The notes beneath the pieces were generated by a model. The model was given only the letters and a program-made list of their open reading frames with translations. It made no database searches and was not told the DNA's origin. The position numbers were made by a program, and so were the translations under genes. Below are positions 56,111 to 64,000 of a stretch of 64,000 nt of DNA, in pieces (position 1 is the first letter of the stretch; every line of letters starts with the position of its first letter). Origin of the DNA: Takakia lepidozioides (taxonomy: Eukaryota; Streptophyta; Takakiopsida; Takakiales; Takakiaceae); NCBI GenBank assembly GCA_030704615.1, contig CM060734.1:52716042-52780041 (forward strand), given 5' to 3'.

Positions 56111-57299
56111 AAATGTCTAATCAGTGTACCCTGTGTTCCCCAGCCTCATCTAGCCCTAGGGATACAGAGCCTTGTGATGCAACGTCTGCAACCCATCTCT
56201 ACAATACATGAATAACCCCACCTGTTGAATCATACCCCGGTGAGAAATACTGGCATAAATGCAAGATTCCAGAGAAACACAAATTACAGTCCCCTGAAAT
56301 GGTTGCTAAGAAAGGCAGTGAAGATCATGGTTCATGTGGTAGATTAAGGGCCAGGATACTAATTGAATGGTGTATGCCTGTGATTCCTCTTCCAGTCTGA
56401 GTACCATAACATATTCAGTACACAGCCAAATAGCAGAATGCAGCTCTGCCTGCAACGTTGGAGTCGATAACAGTGCAGTGCGGGAATAGAAGCAACTTAA
56501 AAGTTGCAGCCACTGGCCAATAACAAAAAGCTAATGAGACATGAATTCAATTGGTAGATAACCAGGTGTACTGCAAGTGGGGCCTAAATTTTCAGTTAGG
56601 TTATTGGGTGTCAGTTAATGGTGCACTACCTGCATGTGGGGCTCCCACACAAGACATGGGGAAAACAATGCAGCATACAATTTCCGCTATTGGAATCAAC
56701 AACACACTGGGAAATACACAGCAGTGTCAAAGGTGTAGCACTACTGACAGCACAGTTTAGAACATTTCCCTCCAAGATCTGTCTGAAGTTACCTTCAATA
56801 AAATAGATGGACCAGCACACAAACCATGCAACTGAGTTGATGTACCTACCCTCCAGGAAAGGAATCCTCAAGCAAATGTAACCACCCCCCATCCAACAGA
56901 ACTTATTCCCGCAATAAAACTGTAATGATTCTTACAGAAGTTGAATCAAGGCACCCACTCTGCACATCTTTAGAACAAAGGGAGCTGCTGGTGTCATTTT
57001 TAAGCCCATGACCAAGCTTGCAACCTCCCATGGCTTGGGACATCAGGCACCCATCCTCCCATTTCAGAAGACTTTCTGCCTCCGGCATATATCCTGGTGC
57101 ATATCACCTAAGTTGTCTAAGCTCATAATCTAGAGAACAACCTGGTTGTCAGTCTTTAATATCTTGTTGTAATCATTTTGCTACTTAAATTCCTCTGCCC
57201 ACCATGTCTCACTTAGTAAGGGGAAGGAGAAGAGGAAGAGGAAGAGGGAGAGGGCAAAAAATGGCTGAGCTCTATGGGATCAGAGATTGATGGGGCTTT
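56111..57299. other. KAS III 3' flank, no other gene seen
   Basis: No gene recognised. The part nearest 57300 should be the 3' untranslated region of the KAS III gene. Confidence 0.45.
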
Positions 57300-60200
57300 C
57301 TAGCCCCACCGCACAATTGCAGAGCCCCATGTGAGGCCAGCTCCAAATCCGGCGGTGGCTACAATATGCCCTGGCTTCACAAGCCCGCTTCGAACAGCTT
57401 CATCGAGTGCTAGGGGGATTGATGCTGCACTGGTGTTGCCATAGTTTGCAAGGTTGGATATTACTCTTTCTGATGGTATCTGCAGACGCTCTGACACCGA
57501 GTCAAGAATTCTCTGATTTGCCTGTGGTCACCACAAGCCAACGATACATGTTATCATTGTCCATTGCATGTCAAACCCTAAAACTGCTCAGCTACTAAAG
57601 AAAGGCTTTGTACTATCAAAAGGCTTTTGCTTCAATAACACCTTCCTAAGCAAAAATGCACCCTACCAGATACCTGTCAACAGATCTATCTGCTTCACCA
57701 AAGCGGAGTTCACTGGGATGGAGGAAGTAAGCACAGGCACACAGGCAAGCAGACAGACAAAGACAATAAAATGGGAGCTGAGATAGCCGATCTGATTCCT
57801 TACTTGGTGGAGAAGCAACCAGTCCAAATTTGCTCCAGTAAGGCCAGCCTCCTCTAATGCTGCTTCCACCACCTGGGGCACTGCTCGTACAGCAAACCGG
57901 AAGACCTCCTTCCCATTCATTTGAAGACATTTGTAGGATGCTCTGGCCGGCAACTTTGTGAGGGTGCCATTTGTTGCAGCTCCATTCTGTGGGGAAATTT
58001 CAATGTTGTCTAATTGTACATGCAAACTCCTGCAGCTCCCATCATCTTGTCATTCAAATGTACATCACCCTCTCTTTTCTTCCCTGAATGCAGAAGTGCT
58101 CAAAGCAGGGAGTCACTTGAATAGATATGCAGCTCACACTGCTTCTGAGCTAAAGATTTTGATTGCATCGGGGGCATGGCTGAGTGTGCATCAAATGACT
58201 ATGATGCCCTGCTGGTTGCAGTTCATAACAATAGGTGATTTCTGGTATCAGCCCTTTCCATGGTTATCAGAACCCAATTTGCTGCCTATAGCAGCTACAC
58301 AGAGGAGGAAGTAAGATAGAGAAGACTCACTTGTGGCCACCTCCATCACTACGTAGATCAAATCCAAGCAAGCTGTCCTGATCATCACTTGCTGCCTGTA
58401 TGCGAAGTATCAGCACAGTATCGCAGATATCAGTGCACACAAGGGAATTACTTAGAATAGTCAAACCTCTGCAATAAAAACAAATGGTAGCAAAAGGTCT
58501 CCACTCATGAAAGTTAGGCCCAGCCACAAACAGTATCTCAGCAGTTTGCTGTCTGAGATTGTGCAGCTCTCCCCAGAACTGGTTTTTACTACAACTTGCA
58601 CTTGTGAATGTGAAAATGGAAGTCTTCTGCATACCTGCAAGACCAAAGCCCCTGAAGCATCCCCGAAAAGGATGCAAGTGCCTCTGTCTGTCCAATCCAC
58701 ATATCTGGATAGAGCATCTGCACCTATCACCAGCACATTCTTGTAGCCTCCACCTGCACCCAACCATTCTCTTCCTTTTCAGGATTAAAGGGTACAAAAT
58801 GTTGGCCATCAGATATCCTAAGCGGTGATGCAAATGCAACCATGTAGTAGGGTAAATATTGGTTTTTGTGAGGCCCACAGCGTTCAGGCAGGAGGAGGGA
58901 AGGCATGCATGGAGAAAACAAAGGGGCGGGAGAAAGTGGCACACAGAGCGTGGGCACTCGAGAGAGAAAGAGAGAGAGAGCAGCAGCAGCAGCATACCCT
59001 TGATAAACCGAGTGGCTGTTACGAGCCCCAACACAAAACCACTGCATGCAGCTGTCAAATCAAATGCTAGGGCATTATGGCATCCCAGCGCCTTCTGCAC
59101 CTGAGACATTAAACACATCCATACCAATTGATTTGAGAGCTGAAATACTGCGCTTGTCTTCCTGTATGGCCCTTTGGCTCCATCAACCACATGGATGCCA
59201 AATCAATCAATCACTGACTGATAGGCAGATTTCCTAATTAATCAGTTATCAACCTTGCCCTCCCACCTCAACATATGCCCGTTGTACACAAATGTGAAGC
59301 TCTGCAAACACCAATTTCTCAAAATGCCACATTTTGAACCCTCTGTCAAACAGCAATGATGCAATTGACTACAATGACACTGCTATTTCTCTCGGTGGAC
59401 AAATACCTACCTGAGGGGCACTGCCAAAGAGATCGTCGGGAGTAGATGTGCAGAGCAACACCAGATCAACATCCTGAGGTTTCACACAGGCCATTTCAAG
59501 GGCCTTTCTAGAGGCCTCAACAGATAGGCTTGTGATGGTCTCATCCTCTGCATCCCTGGCAAACCTCCTCATTAGCACAGCTACAGTTGCAATAACAGAA
59601 GTATCTTGCAGACACCCATAACATAGCTATACCTTGCTAGTTTTAGTGGTTTTGCCCCAGCAGGACTATCTCTTACCCACCCACACACACACACACCCCC
59701 CCCCCGGGGCTCTCTCTCTCCCTCTCTTCACAACTACCTACCCTTGGCACTAGACTGAAATTGAGACTCAGGGCCAGGAGCCTACCTTTGAACCATAAAC
59801 AGATGCAGAGAGGAAAAGGAGATTGTAATTGCCCGATTGCAGCCTGAAGACAATACCCATTTTCTGGGATTGTCCGGGGTATCCTCACCAGACTGACCCT
59901 CTTCAGGAACATCAAGAACATGAATCCTGCACCTCTGTTCACCAACTTTGATAAATCTTGAGGCTGAGCCTAAAGCCCTGGCCCTTTCAGGGTCTAGCTT
60001 TGGGCTACTCACACCCTGCAGATTGATGCTTGTGTGAAGGATTATCTGGAGTATATCTGGAAATCCTGAACTGTTGGCTTTACCAAGGTAAGTCAAACTA
60101 CCAGAGTGAGCCTCCACATAGGTAGTTTCCATCCCCAAAGTTTTCGGCCAAACTGGATGCCAGGTCTATGGCCACAAGGCTACAGCAAAAACAAAGTCTT

Positions 60201-60876
60201 ATGAGTACATTCCCTTCTTCACAGCAACTTTGCCCCAAGAGAAGACAAGGCAATCCAGATTTTTCGGAGGAACAGATTCTCGCCTGAAAGCACCCGCCTG
60301 CTTCGGATGCCAGTGCGAACAGAAATCCATTCATCTGAAGTATCCATAAATTTGGAAAGGTCATCATTCGATATCACATTCTTTGGAACAGCTGACCCAC
60401 AGCCAACCAATTTTGAACCCCTCCCAACAAGCCTGCCATGCCGTACAGATGGAATGAAGCCTGTCAGCACTGCTAGCCAGGAACTCCAACATGGGCATAT
60501 CACAGACATAATGAGCAATGACCTGGAAAATGAGGATGAGAGATCAAGGGGCCTAGGCATGAAGGCCTTAGGGATCAATAGTGACTGGAGGGAGAAATTC
60601 ACCAAAGAAAATATAATACCGTGGAATTCGAGGAGTAGCTCCGGCAGGATGGGAGCCTTCTTCTTCACGGATATCTGTTGATGGGCTTGTTGTTGAGCAT
60701 CTCACACCCTCGAATCCCAAGCGTTTTCTATAGCCAATTTGATGGTTTGTTTTCCCTGACACTTCAGAGAAAGGAAATGAAACTCGGCTTGAAACTCGGT
60801 TCACGGAGAAGGATATTCCGGAAGGAGATGAACTTGCAGGAATGCAGGCCGACTGTATTGTTGCGGGACCTGCCAT
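57300..60876 (-). CDS. KASIII: Chloroplast 3-oxoacyl-ACP synthase III (KAS III), eight exons
   Basis: Exons, high to low: 60876-60620, 60432-60274, 59555-59411, 59100-58998, 58753-58635, 58395-58331, 58029-57804, 57521-57300; 1,296 bases, 431 residues, all phases agreeing. The enzyme condenses acetyl-CoA with malonyl-ACP to begin type II fatty acid synthesis in the plastid. Residues 1 to about 85 form a Ser/Arg-rich chloroplast transit peptide from ATG at 60876. The mature part opens [12 protein letters not shown] and [15 protein letters not shown]. The catalytic triad is intact: Cys206 (LTAACSGFV), His357 (LLLHQANQR), Asn387 ([11 protein letters not shown]). [17 protein letters not shown] and [15 protein letters not shown] are also family hallmarks. 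The donor after exon 2 (GTTCCT) is weak; CGG|GTGCTT just before it is an alternative but breaks phase. Intron 2 carries a LINE fragment. Confidence 0.95.
59685..60216 (+). mobile_element. LINE 3'-end fragment, (TCTC)n-tail family, in KAS III intron 2
   Basis: It contains DCNCPIAA-like remnants of the knuckle, [32 protein letters not shown] and the terminal GGCCACAAGGCTACAGCAAA with TATGAGTACATTC. It is antisense to KAS III and frame-broken. A (CA)n and a C run precede it at 59678-59704. Confidence 0.75.
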
Positions 60877-62480
60877 CGGACTCCAACACTACTCTTCCCC
60901 TCGACAGAATGGAATCCAACGTAGGACGTACGTGCGATAAAATATCGCAAGGATTTCTTTTTCCCAGTCACTGAGAGTAATCAGGGGTAATAATCGCTCA
61001 GAAGGAAAAGGAAGGGCGAGGGCCAGGCAGTGAGCAAACGAGCTGAGAAAAATCCCTCTCGACGAGTACAATCCTAATAGACCTGTTTTCCCACAGCAAA
61101 ATTAACGGAGGAGTGTGCGGCGACCCCTATGCTGACCGTCTTGAGATTGACGAAAGCGTGCAGAGCACACAGCACCTCGCCCTCTTCCTTCCACCACAAT
61201 AAATTCCAATGTCCGACAACACAACGAGATCTTGAAGCACAGAGCTTCGCACAGCGAAAACGGAGACAGATTCTCAACCTTGCCTGTAAAAACCTCTGCC
61301 GAATTACGAGCAGAGCAAATACTTCCTCACGGAACCGCCTTTAAATCCAACCAAACGGAACGGGATTCAGCAAACTGAGCAGCCTCTCCTCAACAAAGCG
61401 GCAAAGAGAAAAGACCGGGATCCACGATTAAACACAGCCTAGCATCAGCAACGGCTCTTCAATAAAGAGGCAGAAAGGAGAGCATTCAAAGGGAAAATAT
61501 AATCTTATCCAAAGCATATCTTTCCGTGTTTCTTCCTCCTTCCTCCCGAGTCAAATGAGGTCCAAACTAGGCACAGCTACTAGAAATCGATGCTGATACA
61601 AGCGATTGAAGAAGAGCTACGGCGCTGACTCTGGAGACATAGACAATAATATTATACAAAGCATACCTTTCGGCATTCCTTGTCGCTCTCCGCAACTACA
61701 TGAGATTCAACCTCGGATCCAATGCTCAACAAGCAGGCAGACAGGCAGCGATGGAGGCAGCGGAGCTTTAAACAGCGGAGCTATGGCGACGAGCAGCACG
61801 CCGGGGCAGCGCAGCGAGGTTCCCAAGAGGGACGGAACGCGTGCGGATCGGGGTTCGACCCCACCACCGCGGCTTTCTCCTCGCGCTCTCCGCCTTCGAC
61901 CCGGGCTATGCTCCACCGATGGATGTCGTCCATCGTTACACCGCTGACATCCGTCACCTCCTCCTTGAGGTTGTGTGAAACGGATGAAGTTTCGGTGGAA
62001 CGTGTGGGGGAGAAGATACAAGACACTTTAGTTATTTTAAATATGAGAATGTCATCAGTCAACGAAAATCATCTATATATGTAAGAAAGGATCCCCTTTT
62101 TAGCCCCGCGAGTCAGGCCTAAGTTATGGCTTTTTCTGGGTAATTAATTTTTCCCTCCATCACAGTGAGACGGTTAAATCATGGCAGGGTCTTGGCAAGT
62201 CTTTTTCTTTTCTTTTCTTTTCTTTTTCTTTTCCCCAAAATAAGAAAATAAGAAAAAAGGGAAAAAAAAAGTTAATCGATATTTTTTTTTTAAAGATAGA
62301 TATTCATGGAAACCAGAAACATAAAAATTCACTGTACACTCTACCCTGGTTAATTGTTGTATCAACACTTAGGAGAGTTAAATACAAAACAGATAACCAT
62401 GATTGTAGATCTAAGATTGGCAAATACAGATGTACTGGGTCATTTTCTAAATTGTTTTTCCAAGGAAACCCAAAACACAG
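60877..62480. other. KAS III promoter side, no further gene recognised
   Basis: The 5' leader and promoter of KAS III lie in the first few hundred bases, but no TATA box stands out. 61730-61960 is GC-rich with frames open on both strands, none with a recognisable domain. 62205-62235 is a (TCTTT)n repeat. Confidence 0.4.
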
Positions 62481-62489
62481 CCACCAGGG

Positions 62490-63210
62490 CCCTAGGGCCA
62501 ACTTCCATGTCTTGGCCGTCCCGGCCAAGTTATCCAAAGTTGACCGACGTCGGTGGAGCATGGCCGACTCGTGGGATGGATGGTTGCGTTTATGTGCATA
62601 GGGTTCAAGCAGAATCGGGCAGTAGGTCTGCCTTGGTGTCCAAGGCGCCCGGACCAATTGAGCCGGACAAAGGGTGAGTCCCCCGAGCAATGTGCACCAA
62701 GGTGACCTTCACAGCAGGTAAAAGAGACATGGCAACCTAGTATAGCAGGTCAAAAGCGATTACCAATATCGGCCATGAACTCTGGTGCCAAATTCCCTAG
62801 GTATTATGACCACCGATGTCTGGACGTCGGCGAAATTTAACGCATGGAAACAGCAGTGTTTTTTTTTTCACTTTTCCAAAATCGCTAGCAGGGCGACATG
62901 TAGATTCTACGCGACGCCCATGTGGCGAGAATAACGAGGTGACAGCTGGAAAAGAGGCTATATTACAGGTGTCATATTTTAACAGGTCCACGTAGGATAT
63001 ATCTGGCTCCTGGTATTTATCCTTTGGCGCTTTCTGGCGATTTTCTTGATTTTTTAATCCCAGAATCCCTTAGTAAAAGTAGCTGACCCATTTTCCAGGT
63101 CGAAATCTGGCGATTATTCGGCAGAAAAAAAAACACTGGGAAGCAGGGTGTCATTTTTGTCATCTAGTGCCAACTTGGCCGATGGCCGAGACATGGAAGT
63201 TGGCCCTTAA
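62490..63210. mobile_element. Inverted-repeat-bounded element (MITE-like), about 0.72 kb
   Basis: The left arm AGGGCCAACTTCCATGTCTT plus the following GGCC..GGCCAAGTT (62494-62530) is matched in reverse complement by the right arm at 63168-63208 with a few mismatches. There is no coding capacity inside. No target duplication could be fixed by eye, so the superfamily is open. Confidence 0.5.
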
Positions 63211-64000
63211 GGCCTTAAGGGGGGAAATCAACTATCTTTCTGAGCCATAGCGTGAAGGCAGGTCACAGAGGATTGAACCCCAGACCCATAGGGCAATGCA
63301 CACTGGCAGATTTTTTTCTTTTTTCTCTTAATAAATGGGGAGGAAGCCATGAAATTCATATTAAGTAATCATTGAGGGAATACATCAAAGAATACCACCG
63401 GCCAAGGCCCTCGTGTGTCAAATTTAAAGTTTTTAAGCAGATATGATGAGTGATTCATATGCCCTAATGTGTGAGTCTGGCGTCTTGAAGTTACACACTT
63501 GTAAAACTTAATTAATAATCTAATATAAAGTATTATGGGATTTTTGTCAGACTTCATTTTTATGAATAAATGAGAATAATTTTCTTCTTTAAAAACAAGT
63601 GGCTAGTAGTGTAATGGCTCCATCCAAGTTATAGATGTTCGTATTGCAAGTCTAAATCTGTATCTATGCAGGTAGGAGTATAAAATGTCAAAATACAAAA
63701 AATTGTTGAAGAAAACAAAATGTGATACTTGAAAAAAGAAAAGTTGATCTTGGAGGCTCCCCAAGATTGTTTGTGCCTTATGGCCCCCACGAGGTTATTT
63801 TTCCTTTTCCTCTACTATGAGTTACAGGGCTCCATTCCCCTTTTTTTTAATATTATTTTTTAAATAAATAAATTTTATTTTTTTAAATAAATAAAAATAA
63901 AAATAAAAATAAAAAACCCGCGAAAGAGGGTTTATTCCTCCCCTCAACTTCAACGAGGGTTGGACTACGCAAAGGGTTTTGATGCTTAGCACATATACTT
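63211..64000. other. AT-rich end of window, no gene seen
   Basis: It contains T/A-rich sequence and an (AAATA)n repeat at about 63845-63917. No gene or RNA was recognised. Confidence 0.5.
63845..63917. repeat. (AAATA)n-type simple repeat
   Basis: About 70 bases of A/T-only sequence made mainly of AAATA/AAAAT units on one strand and TTATT on the other half. Confidence 0.75.

Noticed and set aside
26029-60876. EAF1 and KAS III as functionally linked neighbours
   Set aside because: They share strand but are separated by about 9 kb of LINE and PPR debris, and known roles (nuclear chromatin, plastid lipid synthesis) give no reason to link them.
61850-61875. GGGGTTCGACCCC as the T arm of a tRNA gene
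   Set aside because: No A box at the right distance and no acceptor stem; the only TGGC-like word is about 70 bases upstream. Probably a chance palindrome in GC-rich DNA.
1-64000. CRISPR array or bacterial operon structure
   Set aside because: The repeats seen are microsatellites, transposon ends and PPR-derived; there are no regularly spaced repeats with unique spacers, and the genes are spliced eukaryotic genes.

Overview
The window is nuclear DNA of a land plant. It carries spliced GT-AG genes, a chloroplast-targeted KAS III gene, a plant-type EAF1 chromatin gene, many remnants of DYW-type pentatricopeptide (PPR) genes and several kinds of plant transposon. A KP4-killer-toxin-like gene, a family I know from mosses and fungi, together with long transposon-filled introns and abundant E/DYW PPR relics, points to a seed-free plant; a fern seems most likely and a moss or lycophyte possible. 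The organism is an inference. Gene models were built by reading splice sites by eye; no searches were run.

Layout. 1-1,000: the minus-strand exon of an unrecognised Cys/His-rich gene with one in-frame stop. 1,000-5,030: no gene seen. 5,030-12,360: a graveyard of plus-strand PPR-DYW fragments, including a duplicated spacer-plus-PPR unit and a ~1-kb direct repeat of a PPR 3' end (5,031-5,960 and 11,323-12,355). 12,440-18,400: a tRNA-like SINE candidate, a fragment of a hAT-like element, a minus-strand LINE 3' relic, and a non-autonomous hAT element with a perfect 8-bp target duplication (16,839-18,382). 18,500-19,462: a KP4-like gene with its own TATA box and a broken inverted second copy. 19,845-22,260: relics of a PIF1-like helicase and a LINE ORF1. 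23,838-24,490: a small TATA-preceded coiled-coil gene of unknown function.

26,029-48,352 (minus) is one gene of 23 coding exons, an EAF1/VID21-type scaffold of the NuA4 histone acetyltransferase complex. It has an N-terminal plant EAF1 signature, HSA and SANT domains and a long Q-rich tail. All reading phases join, giving a protein of about 2,308 residues. Its introns hold many LINE 3' ends of two families, mostly antisense to the gene. A longer, internally deleted LINE with a 47-residue triplicated ORF1 repeat lies just upstream (about 49,075-52,837).

54,880-56,110 is another decayed PPR gene. 57,300-60,876 (minus) is a complete eight-exon chloroplast 3-oxoacyl-ACP synthase III gene (431 residues, Cys-His-Asn triad present) with a LINE 3' end in one intron. 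62,490-63,210 is an inverted-repeat-bounded element, and the window ends in AT-rich DNA with no gene.

The two certain genes, EAF1 and KAS III, are housekeeping genes on the same strand. Nothing in the sequence suggests they work together. The KP4-like gene is the most unusual functional candidate.
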